NCBI GenBank assembly: GCA_021772615.1
Contig: JAJFLQ010000123.1
Coordinates: forward strand, 1-40,533
Source of the DNA: Verrucomicrobiota bacterium
GTDB lineage: Bacteria > Verrucomicrobiota > Lentisphaeria > JABSQK01 > JAJFLO01
DNA: 40,533 bases
Direction of reading: 5' to 3'
Shown piece after piece: positions 18,202-26,620 of this stretch (its first letter is position 1; every line of letters begins with the position of its first letter). The translations under genes and the position numbers were made by a program. A model generated the notes under the pieces. That model ran no database searches. It was not told where the DNA came from and was given only the letters and a program-made list of their open reading frames with translations.

Positions 18202-19224
18202 TCAGCCACCAGATTTGTTGCGCGCCTTGTCGAGGCGGTCACGCCACTTGCTCGCAGCCGCGGCGTCAGGCTCGAGTGCCTCCAATTCACCGATGATAAC
18301 CTCGACAATGTGATACATACGGCTATTCAGAAACTGCTGTGCCTGATGATTATAAAACGCGCGGAACAATACAGGATCGCGCGCCAGCAAATGATCCAGA
18401 TAGCCGACGTCCCAGTCCTTCTGTATCAATAACCTGCGAAGCTCGCAGTGTTCCGTGTTCCGTGAATTGACACCGGGCACGGTGATGAACGCTCCACGAT
18501 AGCCCGCGTCTTCAATCGCTCCGATGACGGCCTTGTCGTAAAAGCCGTAGGGATAACAGAAGTACGATATCTCGACGGCCAACCGGGATTCCAGATCCGC
18601 CTTTGATTGCTGTAATTCGTTCTGCAACAGACTCGGTTTCATCCCGATCAGTGATTTGTGGCTGATTGAATGGGATGCGATCGAACAGCCGTGATCGATC
18701 ATTTCTTTGAGCCGTGCAATCGAGCGAGCGTCGGCGGCGCGGCTCGAAATGATATTGAATGTACCGGTAAAACCCGCGCGCTTGAGTATCGGAAAGGCGA
18801 TCTCATAGTGCGACTTGTCCCAGTCGTCGAATGTGATCAAGACGGATTTTTGTGGTAACCTACCATCGCCGTCGAGCCACAGCGTCACATCTTCAAGCGA
18901 CACGGTGCGATATCCGTTCTCGGCGAGATAGCCGATGTGTGCTTTGAAATGCTCTGTACTCAATGACCAGACCGACTTCGGCTCGTCTTCGATCACGTGG
19001 TAGCACAGCACCGGCAGCGTCACCGCGTCACTGGATTCCGACACGGATAGCGGCGCCGGTTGCTCCGTAGTCTGGGGAGCGGCAGCGGGCTCCGACGGCC
19101 GCGGTGAACAACCGATAGGGACGAGGCAGCACACACCAGCCGCAACAACGACCCGAAAACCGCACAGCGACCGCTGCAGACAACGCGCCAAACGCACGCA
19201 AAACAATGGAAATGTGAAAGGCAT
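18202..19224 (-). CDS. Polysaccharide deacetylase, probable lipoprotein
   Basis: About 340 residues. The ATG at 19224 is preferred because AGGA lies six bases before it; the ATG at 19230 is too close. A signal sequence (CGFRVVVAAGVCCLVPIGC) ends in an approximate lipobox (PIGC), followed by a proline/glutamate-rich tether. The NodB domain starts at PVLCYHVIEDEP and includes ITFDDWDKS (catalytic/metal Asp pair), SHSISHKSLI (metal His motif) and FCYPYGFYDKA (the conserved substrate-groove motif). It would remove acetyl groups from surface or cell-wall polysaccharide in the periplasm. The C-terminus has about 90 extra residues ending in a charged, alanine-rich helix. It lies 109 bp upstream of the asparagine synthase gene on the same strand and divergent from the glycosyltransferase cluster. 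Confidence 0.88.
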   Translation of the reverse strand: MPFTFPLFCVRLARCLQRSLCGFRVVVAAGVCCLVPIGCSPRPSEPAAAPQTTEQPAPLSVSESSDAVTLPVLCYHVIEDEPKSVWSLSTEHFKAHIGYLAENGYRTVSLEDVTLWLDGDGRLPQKSVLITFDDWDKSHYEIAFPILKRAGFTGTFNIISSRAADARSIARLKEMIDHGCSIASHSISHKSLIGMKPSLLQNELQQSKADLESRLAVEISYFCYPYGFYDKAVIGAIEDAGYRGAFITVPGVNSRNTEHCELRRLLIQKDWDVGYLDHLLARDPVLFRAFYNHQAQQFLNSRMYHIVEVIIGELEALEPDAAAASKWRDRLDKARNKSGG

Positions 19225-19578
19225 AGACATTCCTGTCCGTACACGTGTGAAATATCCGATTGACCGACGTACAACGCCCGAAGACACAACGGCGTACTAT
19301 GCTACAGCGACTCCGTGAATGTTGCAAGACACGACGCAACGATAAACGCGCCGGCGCTGCTTTCGACCAATGAGCGCGAAAATTCGCCGGGGGACACTAC
19401 TTACTGTTACCAAATGCCATGTACTCATGGGTGCGCGGCGTTGGCGATCTTGCATCCGCTCCTTGGCGATCTCCTGCTGATCCGCGTGAAATGTGGCAAC
19501 AATTGACTTAGGGTATGTCCCGACGTCCCGAAGCCGACGGCCAACACGACCATCGCTCCCATACCTGAACGTAAAGCT
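19225..19578. promoter_or_regulatory. Divergent intergenic region of the glycan locus
   Basis: 354 bp between the minus-strand deacetylase and the plus-strand TMTC-like gene. Both transcripts must start here, but I see no convincing promoter boxes, riboswitch or operator. Small frames within it look non-coding. Confidence 0.4.
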
Positions 19579-21954
19579 ATGAGTACGCACCTACCCATTC
19601 TCGCCGCACTGATGATCGCCGGCGCGGCGCCATACCTGCCGACATTGGGCCATACGTTTACCTTCGATGACCTGCCCAATATCACCGAAGTCGAAAACAT
19701 CCGTATGGAAACCATTGACCGCGACAGCCTCCGTCGCGCCGTTTACGGCCGATCGCCGACACGGCCGGTCGCGAACCTCTCGTTCGCCATGAACTATTAT
19801 CTGGCGAAATACGACGTCCGCTGGTACCGGGCGACAAACATTGCCATCCATACAGCAAACGCCCTGCTGGTGTACTGGTTTGTCCTGCTGCTGTATCGGG
19901 TCATGAGGCGATCTTCCTCCGACAGCATTGAGGTCGCCCCTTCTATCGACGATGGCGACGTTTCATCCGCGCCCATATTTATAGCCGGCGCAACTGCGGC
20001 AATATGGGCTATGCATCCAATTCAGACACAGTCTGTTATATACATTGTTCAACGCATGAACAGCCTCGCCGTTCTCTTCTATCTGCTGGCCCTGTGCTGT
20101 TACCTCCACGCTCGTCTCGCCGGGAATCTGCCGGTTCGACTCGGCTGCGGCGGTGCAGCGCTGATCGCCTTTCTTCTGGCTTTGGGCTGCAAACAACATG
20201 CGGCGATGTTACCACTGTGCATCGTAATGATCGAATGGACCTTCTTCGGCGGCGCCAACATGCGGTGGCTCAAAAAAAATCTGCCGTATTGTGTGGCAGC
20301 CGTTATTTGCATCGTGGTCGTCGCGTTCGTGTATATTGATGGCAACCCACTCGATCGTATCGCCCGGTCATACAATCTACGTGAGTTTACGATGACGGAG
20401 CGCGTTTTGACGCAATTTCGGGTCGTTGTTTTCTACCTTTCATTGTTATTTTACCCGCATCCCGGCCGTTTCAACATGGATCATCATTTCGTGTTTTCGA
20501 CATCGGCATGGTCGCCGATCGGCACGGGGCCAAGTATACTATTGATTACCGCGATGTGGATATTCCTGATCTGGTCGCGCCGTCGTTATCGCTTGATTGC
20601 ATTCTGTCTTGCGTGGTTTTTTCTTCATCTTGCAATGGAAAGTTCGGTCATCGGCCTGGAACTGGCATTCGAGCATCGCACGTATCTGCCGTCGGTCGGA
20701 ATAGTCTTGCTGCTGGTCTCGGTGCTGACAGCGGGCATCGGCAGGCCAACGCAACGGCATACCCTTGTAGCCTGCGGTCTGTGCGTGATGCTCGCGGCCG
20801 CCACCGCGGTGCGTGGCAAGGTTTGGAAAACCAGCTATACGCTGTGGCAGGACTGTGTCACAAAATCTCCGAACAAGGCGCGTCCGCTTTACAGTTTTGG
20901 CGCCGAACTGGCAAAGGGCGGGAAGTACGAGGAGGCGATCGCGCTGTACAATCGCGCCATCGAAGCGTCACCCACCATGCCAAAGGCGCACGACAACTTG
21001 GGTCTGGCGCTAGTGGAGGTTGGCCGTATCGAAGAAGGTATCGAGCACCATCGTGAGGCGATTCGCCTCGACCCCAAATACATCGAGGCCCACGTAAACC
21101 TGGGTGTAGCGCTGGCACGCAAAGGGCGCTACGCCGAGGCTGCGTCCCACTATCGAACAGCGCTGTATTGGCGCCGGAATTACTATGTCGCTCGGGTCAA
21201 CCTCGGCCAAGCGTTGATCATGCTCGGCAAGCCCGATAAAGCCGAAGAACACCTGGCGGCGGCCACTGCGATCGAGCCGAAACGACATGAGGCCTTTCTG
21301 TATCTAGGGCTGGTACTGGCCCTCCGCGGCGATAGTGCGGGTGCGCAGAAAAACTATGCCGAGGCATCTATGAATGCCGGGAAACTGGCAAACCGCATCA
21401 TCAACGTGGGCGGGCGACTCAACACCGCAAAACACAACGACCTCGCCATCCGCGTATACGACGAAGCGATCCGGCTGGCCCCTGGCTCATCGCGGGCCTA
21501 CATGCGAAAAGCGCAGACACTTACCGATATCGAACAATTTGAAGCGGCCGCGGAGGCCTATCGGAAGGTGATACAATTGGCGCCCGGCCGCGCCGACGCC
21601 CACTACAACCTCGGCCTGAATTACCAGAAACGCGGTGATCTCGAAGCTGCAATCGCGAGCTACAATGCCGCGGCGACGCTCGATCCGAACGATCCGAATT
21701 TCCAGAACAACCTCGGAGCCGCCTATTACCAGATCGATGACATGGATAAAGCCATTCTCCATTACCAGGCGGCACTGACGATCGACCCGACGCTGGCAGT
21801 GACACATTACAACATCGGCATGACATACGAGTTGAAGGGCGATCGGAGAGCCGCAAAACGCCACTACCAAAAAGCCCTGACTTTCAGAAACGATTATGCC
21901 GGACCGCGAGAGGCACTGCAACGGCTCAAAACGAAATCGAGCGTAGCACCGTAA
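19579..21954 (+). CDS. TMTC-like GT-C membrane protein with TPR repeats
   Basis: 791 residues. The N-terminal half is polytopic, and it has hallmarks of the eukaryotic TMTC/PMT-like GT-C family: an acidic pair just after the first membrane segment (TFDDLPNI, D30-D31), SPTRPVANLSFAMNY (compare 'RPLTVLSFRLNY' in TMTCs), YRATNIAIHTANALLVYWF and the late EHRTYLPSVGI. From about residue 430 to the end there are roughly ten TPR units (for example KYEEAIALYNRAIEASPTMP and NLGLALVEVGRIEEGIEHHR). TMTC proteins use dolichyl-phosphate-mannose to O-mannosylate proteins. A bacterial homologue would be expected to use a polyprenyl-phosphate sugar on the periplasmic side. The gene starts the plus-strand glycan cluster, with sulfoquinovose synthase and two GT2 genes following. 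The activity is inference; the family match is strong. Confidence 0.85.
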   Translation: MSTHLPILAALMIAGAAPYLPTLGHTFTFDDLPNITEVENIRMETIDRDSLRRAVYGRSPTRPVANLSFAMNYYLAKYDVRWYRATNIAIHTANALLVYWFVLLLYRVMRRSSSDSIEVAPSIDDGDVSSAPIFIAGATAAIWAMHPIQTQSVIYIVQRMNSLAVLFYLLALCCYLHARLAGNLPVRLGCGGAALIAFLLALGCKQHAAMLPLCIVMIEWTFFGGANMRWLKKNLPYCVAAVICIVVVAFVYIDGNPLDRIARSYNLREFTMTERVLTQFRVVVFYLSLLFYPHPGRFNMDHHFVFSTSAWSPIGTGPSILLITAMWIFLIWSRRRYRLIAFCLAWFFLHLAMESSVIGLELAFEHRTYLPSVGIVLLLVSVLTAGIGRPTQRHTLVACGLCVMLAAATAVRGKVWKTSYTLWQDCVTKSPNKARPLYSFGAELAKGGKYEEAIALYNRAIEASPTMPKAHDNLGLALVEVGRIEEGIEHHREAIRLDPKYIEAHVNLGVALARKGRYAEAASHYRTALYWRRNYYVARVNLGQALIMLGKPDKAEEHLAAATAIEPKRHEAFLYLGLVLALRGDSAGAQKNYAEASMNAGKLANRIINVGGRLNTAKHNDLAIRVYDEAIRLAPGSSRAYMRKAQTLTDIEQFEAAAEAYRKVIQLAPGRADAHYNLGLNYQKRGDLEAAIASYNAAATLDPNDPNFQNNLGAAYYQIDDMDKAILHYQAALTIDPTLAVTHYNIGMTYELKGDRRAAKRHYQKALTFRNDYAGPREALQRLKTKSSVAP

Positions 21955-22079
21955 TTTTGCAAAACGGTTTGACAACCGCATCGGCGACGATTACTCGTAG
22001 CGGACCAATGAGTTATAGCGCACGATAATATGCTGGACAACGTCCGGTTAATGCACGCAACCAAACGGGAATGCAAACC

Positions 22080-23264
22080 ATGAGAGTGTTGATCACGGGT
22101 GTTGACGGTTATTTGGGCTGGTCGCTATCGATTTATCTGGCAAAGCACGGACACCAGGTAGCGGGCATAGACAATTATTCCCGCCGTAAATGGGTCGGTG
22201 AGATGGGCTGTCAGTCGGCGATTCCGATCGCCCGCATGGACGAACGCCTGATCACCTACCGCCAGAGCCTGGGGCAGAACCTGCGCTTCTTCAAGGGCGA
22301 CTTAACGGACTACAACTTCGTCCTCAACGCGTTCAAGGCGTTTCGGCCGGAGGCGGTCGTGTACCTGGGGGAAATGCCGTCTGCGCCATACAGCATGATC
22401 GATGTTCACCACGCGGTATGGACACAGACCAACAACGTCATGGGAACGTTGGTCGCGTTGTACGTGATAAAGGAGACTGCTCCGGACTGCCACCTGGTAA
22501 AGCTCGGGACGATGGGCGAATACGGTACGCCAAACGTGGACATACCGGAGGGCTTCTTCGAGATCGACTATCGTGGCCGCAAAGATCGCATGATGTTTCC
22601 CCGCAAGGCTGGGAGCTGGTACCATCAGTCCAAGGTCCATGACACGCACAATGTCGAAATGGCTTGCAGAATGTGGGGGATGCGGTCGACCGACATCATG
22701 CAGGGCGTCGTTTACGGAACCCGCATAGATGAAATGGACGACAATCCCAGCCTGGCCACCCGATTCGATTTTGACCAATGTTTCGGCACGGCGATCAATC
22801 GTTTCTGCGCTCAAGCCGTGATTGGCTTGCCGCTCACCCCGTATGGTTCGGGCAAGCAGAAGCGCGGCTTCCTGCCGTTGCGCGATTCCATGCAATGTCT
22901 TCGTCTTGCCGTCGAGAATCCACCGACAGCAGGTGAGTATCGCGTGTTCAATCAGTTTGAGGAAGTCTACACGGTCGATGAGCTTGCCGACCGCGTGGCG
23001 AAGGTTGGCAGTAAATTCGATCTCGATGTCGCTGTACGGCCGATGGAGAACCCGCGTTTCGAAGAAGAAGAGCACCATTACAATCCGGACCACCAGCATC
23101 TGCTCGATCTCGGCTACCAGCCGACGCATGACATGGAGACGGAACTCGAATCGGTCTTTCGCGATCTCACGCGTCATCGTGGACGAATCGAGTCGCGAAA
23201 GGAAGCGGTTTTTCCGGATATACGCTGGGACGGCTCGCGACGGCAATCCGAGTATCTGTCATGA
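22080..23264 (+). CDS. sqdB: UDP-sulfoquinovose synthase (SQD1/SqdB type)
   Basis: 394 residues from the ATG at 22080, chosen because ACGGGA lies about nine bases upstream and MRVLITGVDGYLG begins the Rossmann fold; an ATG at 22071 is possible. The extended short-chain dehydrogenase uses NAD and sulfite to convert UDP-glucose to UDP-sulfoquinovose. NAD-binding GVDGYLG is at residues 7-13. The SQD1-specific stretch APYSMIDVHHAVWTQTNNVM is present, with LGTMGEYGTPNVDIPEG, KVHDTHN, QGVVYG, YGSGKQKRGFLPLRDS and YRVFNQFEE. The catalytic set T144, Y181 and K185 lies one residue off the numbering I recall for plant SQD1 (T145, Y182, K186). This is far closer to SQD1 than to ordinary UDP-glucose epimerases. 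Its stop overlaps the next GT2 start by ATGA. No SqdX/SqdC gene is visible, so the sugar may go to a glycan or protein instead of sulfolipid (inference). Confidence 0.92.
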   Translation: MRVLITGVDGYLGWSLSIYLAKHGHQVAGIDNYSRRKWVGEMGCQSAIPIARMDERLITYRQSLGQNLRFFKGDLTDYNFVLNAFKAFRPEAVVYLGEMPSAPYSMIDVHHAVWTQTNNVMGTLVALYVIKETAPDCHLVKLGTMGEYGTPNVDIPEGFFEIDYRGRKDRMMFPRKAGSWYHQSKVHDTHNVEMACRMWGMRSTDIMQGVVYGTRIDEMDDNPSLATRFDFDQCFGTAINRFCAQAVIGLPLTPYGSGKQKRGFLPLRDSMQCLRLAVENPPTAGEYRVFNQFEEVYTVDELADRVAKVGSKFDLDVAVRPMENPRFEEEEHHYNPDHQHLLDLGYQPTHDMETELESVFRDLTRHRGRIESRKEAVFPDIRWDGSRRQSEYLS

Positions 23265-24304
23265 GCGTCATGCGGTGGCTGGGCGTCACCGTTGCTGTAC
23301 TCGCGTTTGCCTACGTTTTCTACAGATTCCGCCACGGTCGCGCTCGAGTCAGCGATTTTTGCCTCAGCACAGCAGTCTCGCTGGGATTGCTGATTATATC
23401 GATTTACCCGAACGCGGTGAATCTGCTTCGGGACATGCTCCTGCTACAGCCGCGGCAGTACAGTCGGCTCATTGCTTTGGCAATTCTATCAAACCTGCTG
23501 TTGTGGATTTTTCTCTTCACCACCCGTCTGCGCTGGTCGGACCACTCGGAACAGTTCGATCTGCTGGTACGACAACTCGGGGTAAGCGAGTTTCGCAGGT
23601 TATACCCGGCGTTGGAGGCTTTGCCCCCCATTGCTGTGATCATACCCGCGTTCAACGAACAGGATAACATCGCTACCGTAATCGAATCGATGCCGAAACA
23701 GGTCGGAGGCAAGGACGTCGCCTGTGTCGTGGTCGATGACGGCAGCCGTGATGATACACTTTCGGTCGCGCGATCTGCCGGCGCTTTCGCGGTTCGCAGC
23801 CCGATGAATCGGGGCGGCGGCGCCGCGCTACGTATCGGTTTCGATATTGCTCGCGATCTCGGTGCCGAGATCGTCGTGACGATGGACGCAGACGGTCAAC
23901 ATCTGCCAGCAGAAATTGAAGCACTTATCCGCCCGATAATCGCCGGCGAATTCGATTTTGTGATTGGTTCGCGGATTCTGGGCGAACATGAGCGGGACAG
24001 CCTGGTGCGGTACATCGGCATCCACGTATTTAACCTCATCATCCGCATCCTGACGCCGGCGAAGATCACAGATTGTTCGAACGGTTTCCGGGCGTTTCAC
24101 ATGGACCATCTCAGCCGGGTCCTGCTGCGTCAGGACCAATTCCATACCTCTGAACTGATCATCGACGCGGCGAAAAAGGGCATACGGATCGGCGAGGCGC
24201 CAGTGACCGTAAAACGGCGCCTTAGCGGCCACAGCAAGAAGGGCCGCAACCTCAGCTATGGCATTAACTTCGCGAGGGCGATGTTCAAGGCGTGGTTCCG
24301 ATGA
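23261..24304 (+). CDS. DUF2304-GT2 fusion, polyprenol-phosphate glycosyltransferase-like
   Basis: 347 residues. About the first 110 residues are hydrophobic with probably three membrane segments and resemble DUF2304 (MSVMRWLGVTVAVLAFAYVF, FCLSTAVSLGLLIISIYP). The rest is a GT-A fold family 2 glycosyltransferase with DPM1-like features: IIPAFNEQDNIATVI, VVVDDGSRDDT, MNRGGGAALRIGF, TMDADGQH (metal-binding DAD) and SRILGEHERD. In many genomes DUF2304 and the GT2 are two adjacent proteins; here they are one polypeptide. The expected job is transfer of a sugar from a nucleotide donor to a polyprenyl phosphate at the membrane. It overlaps the upstream sulfoquinovose synthase and the downstream GT2 by four bases each, so the three are translationally coupled. 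Confidence 0.88.
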   Translation: MSVMRWLGVTVAVLAFAYVFYRFRHGRARVSDFCLSTAVSLGLLIISIYPNAVNLLRDMLLLQPRQYSRLIALAILSNLLLWIFLFTTRLRWSDHSEQFDLLVRQLGVSEFRRLYPALEALPPIAVIIPAFNEQDNIATVIESMPKQVGGKDVACVVVDDGSRDDTLSVARSAGAFAVRSPMNRGGGAALRIGFDIARDLGAEIVVTMDADGQHLPAEIEALIRPIIAGEFDFVIGSRILGEHERDSLVRYIGIHVFNLIIRILTPAKITDCSNGFRAFHMDHLSRVLLRQDQFHTSELIIDAAKKGIRIGEAPVTVKRRLSGHSKKGRNLSYGINFARAMFKAWFR

Positions 24305-25338
24305 CTGTTTCGGTGCTGATATCGACCTTTAACGGTGTGTCCGATATCGATCCACTGCTAGAATCGATTGCCAAGCTTCGCGTTAACGGGATCACGCTGC
24401 AGGTCATCCTCCGCGACGACGGGTCTACCGACGGCACCGCAGATCGGGTTTGCGAGGCTTATCCCTGGGTGCAGTGTATTCGAGGCACAAAAACGTTGGG
24501 GTTCGTACAGAGCAACAACCTCGCCTTCAAGGCAGCGACCGGCACGATTATCTGCTGTGTCAATCAGGACACGGTGCTGCATCCAGACTTCATCGTGGCC
24601 GGCATCGCACCGCTCCGCGAACAGGAAGATGCAGCCGCCGTAAATACCAATATGATCATGCCCTGGATCATGTCACTGGAAGCGTTTCGGCGCAGTGACC
24701 TCGGCACCCTACCGGCCTACGAATACCAGATGACGCCGTGGGGATTCGCGCGGTACGTACGCGTCGACACCGTTTTGCGCCGGACAACGTTCGTGACGGG
24801 CGGCGGATGTTTTGTTCGGCGCGACGTATTAGCGAACAATGAGGATCTGTTTGATTCGCGACTCTCGATGTACTGCGAAGACAATGAACTGGCGTTGCGA
24901 CTGCAACGCGCAGGCGGATATATCGTATACGCACCGCAGGCCGTCATCTACCATAATCAACGTAGTAAACGCCTGCACTCGACAGCCGCTGCAAGGAAGT
25001 TGCTGCGCATCACAGCCAATCGATTTCACGTTCTCGCGATGCACCACACGCCGGGCGCGCTGATGCTTGCGTATCCTCGGTACACAATCGGCATCGTGCT
25101 CAAGATGCGGTACCTCGGCCTGGACGGCACGCGACGGATGGTTGCGTATGTGGCAGGCACAGCGCTGGCAGCCGGATACCTGCTCATGGCGCCCTATTGG
25201 ATCTGGCGAGCAGGTGCGGCATCCCCGCAATTTGACGATATGAGTGATAGCATTCACGAAATCAACACCGGGGATGCAAGGGATCCTACAACGTCAAGGT
25301 GCAGCCAGGGTTGCGATCAAAAACTAGGACAGTCCTAG
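24301..25338 (+). CDS. Family 2 glycosyltransferase (WbbL/rhamnosyltransferase-like)
   Basis: 345 residues from the ATG at 24301, which overlaps the previous stop (ATGA); a GTG at 24292 is the alternative. GT-A motifs: VLISTFNGVSDIDPLLESI, LRDDGSTDGTA, VNQDTVLHPDF (the DxD position reads QDT), GGGCFVRRDVL and the catalytic-region EDNELALRLQRAGGYIVY, followed by AVIYHNQRSKR. These are typical of the WbbL-like branch that adds rhamnose or another sugar to polysaccharide. A hydrophobic segment (MVAYVAGTALAAGYLLMAPYW) follows. The last roughly 20 residues (RDPTTSRCSQGCDQKLGQS) run into a palindrome at 25324-25338 and do not look native, so the C-terminus may have been altered by the adjacent insertion. 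Confidence 0.87.
   Translation: MTVSVLISTFNGVSDIDPLLESIAKLRVNGITLQVILRDDGSTDGTADRVCEAYPWVQCIRGTKTLGFVQSNNLAFKAATGTIICCVNQDTVLHPDFIVAGIAPLREQEDAAAVNTNMIMPWIMSLEAFRRSDLGTLPAYEYQMTPWGFARYVRVDTVLRRTTFVTGGGCFVRRDVLANNEDLFDSRLSMYCEDNELALRLQRAGGYIVYAPQAVIYHNQRSKRLHSTAAARKLLRITANRFHVLAMHHTPGALMLAYPRYTIGIVLKMRYLGLDGTRRMVAYVAGTALAAGYLLMAPYWIWRAGAASPQFDDMSDSIHEINTGDARDPTTSRCSQGCDQKLGQS
25324..25338. repeat. REP-like palindrome at the glycosyltransferase 3' end
   Basis: CTAGGACAGTCCTAG: two 7-bp arms around one centre base. It contains the stop codon of the glycosyltransferase and lies 20 bp before the RAYT-type transposase remnant. Short GGAC-N-GTCC palindromes often flank such transposases, so this is probably one REP end. 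Confidence 0.55.
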
Positions 25339-25358
25339 ATCAAAATCGATGGGGTTGA

Positions 25359-25922
25359 TTGTTCGGTGGCCGTTTCGACAGCGTTATCGTGGATCGGCAA
25401 GGCGCCCTCGCGAAGATGATGGCGTATGTCTCGTTGAACCCGGTGCGTGCGGAGATTGTGGCAGACCCGGCCGAGTACAGGTGGTGCGGCTATGGCGAAA
25501 GAATGGTAAGAGGGGATTTGCAGGAAGACGATATAGAGCTGCCGGCACTGCTGGGACACGAGCTTGGGTTGAGCAACGCTGAGGTAGAAGAAGAAGAAGC
25601 GGTGGCGATGAATATGTTGTGGAATCGCTTCCGCGCCTATCTTCTGGGCCATACTGTAGATCGCAACGGCATCGACCGCCGCAAGGTCGCAGATTTACTG
25701 AACAAGGAGAATCGGGCCCTGGCATTCACGTGGAGTCAGAGACTTATGCTGAAAGTCCGATTTGCAAGCAAAGGCGTTGCCGTCGGGTCGCAGGAATTCG
25801 TAGGGGATGTGGTACGCCGGTATGGGCCGACATTATGGTACAAACGCGAACATCGGCCAGAGGAAGCAAGGGCCTGGGATGAAACCTATTGGCTGCGTAA
25901 ACACCAGCGATGGATAGGGTAA
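25359..25922 (+). pseudogene. RAYT/Y1-type transposase, 5'-truncated remnant
   Basis: The frame encodes only the C-terminal part of a REP-associated tyrosine transposase: GGRFDSVIVDRQGALAKMMAYVSLNPVRAEIVADPAEYRWCGYGERM is a clear match to the family, followed by the usual C-terminal helical region. The upstream portion holding the HUH motif is absent, and an in-frame TGA stands directly before the first matching codon (25356-25358). The fragment should be inactive. It marks the boundary between the glycan locus and the mobile island. Confidence 0.85.
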
Positions 25923-26069
25923 ACGAATGAACCAGAACCGTGTCGTTGAATAATGGCTTTCGCTGGCGTTCAAATGAACGGCATTACTGAGATCTGGAAT
26001 ACGGACACGCCTCAGCGCAGCGATAATTCCGGCGGCGTCATGGAATCATATCTGATTGCGAGTGCAAAA

Positions 26070-26213
26070 TTGCTCGTATCACTGCCGTGGGAGAAAACCG
26101 CGATCGATTGTATCGCAACTGGATGTGAACGCATCCAGACAGAAGTGTTCCGTACCAAGGAAATTGTAAACACCAAGCAGGATCACCGAAAGTTGGCGCA
26201 GAAAATTAAGTAA
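26070..26213 (+). pseudogene. C-terminal fragment of a GIY-YIG-type protein
   Basis: The frame ends in WEKTAIDCIATGCERIQTEVFRTKEI. This aligns closely with the C-terminal part of the intact protein at 27392-27892 (FWDKTAIDSVTQECVQLHTEVFRTDNI) but lies on the opposite strand. The upstream catalytic half is missing; the ORF from 25953 has an unrelated start. It is therefore the residue of a second, inverted copy or a close relative. Confidence 0.7.
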
Positions 26214-26272
26214 TACTTGCGCCAAGACGATTGGATTGGTAACAAAAATACTCGTTAATCCAGACTTTATTC

Positions 26273-26289
26273 AGCGGCATAAAGCCGCT
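26273..26289. repeat. Hairpin-forming inverted repeat
   Basis: AGCGGC, loop ATAAA, GCCGCT. It has six perfect base pairs and lies just after the GIY-YIG fragment. It could be a rho-independent-like terminator without T-run or part of a mobile element end. Confidence 0.45.
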
Positions 26290-26467
26290 CCTGAGGATTT
26301 TACACGACAGAGGTACCCTATCGTGCGACCGCCAGAAAATTCGAATGTCCTGAAATTGCCTTCCACGCTTTGTGTATGATATGATACAGCAAACTGGGGA
26401 TATTCAATTAAAGGGCGAGCCATATCACAAATTGGCAGGATCAACGCTGTTATTCAAGTCAAAAACT

Positions 26468-26542
26468 TTAAATTAAAGGCGTGACCCCAAGGTGTTTATT
26501 AAATTAAAGGCGTGACCCCAAGGTGTTTACCCAAGGTGTTTA
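26468..26542. repeat. 31-bp tandem repeat, two full copies plus a partial one
   Basis: The 31-bp unit at 26468-26498 is repeated exactly at 26499-26529, and a third partial copy (CCCAAGGTGTTTA) follows at 26530-26542. The core is AAAGGCGTGACCCC. A diverged relative may be at 26407-26420. It sits in a 401-bp AT-rich stretch (26214-26614) between the GIY-YIG fragment and vapC that holds no gene I can support. Confidence 0.85.
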
Positions 26543-26580
26543 AATTTGTCGGCTTTAAATTCCACGAGTTGTTACTTGAG

Positions 26581-26620
26581 GTATAACGATTCGAGTGAGC
26601 GTAGTGACAGCACGTTAGCG
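26581..26620 (-). other. Possible shortened attC-like remnant after vapC
   Basis: Read on the minus strand, CGCTAAC (which contains the vapC stop codon) and GTTATAC bracket 26 bp, like the outer R boxes of an integron attC. The inner arms do not pair and the element is shorter than a usual attC, so this is only a weak candidate for a damaged site. Confidence 0.2.
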
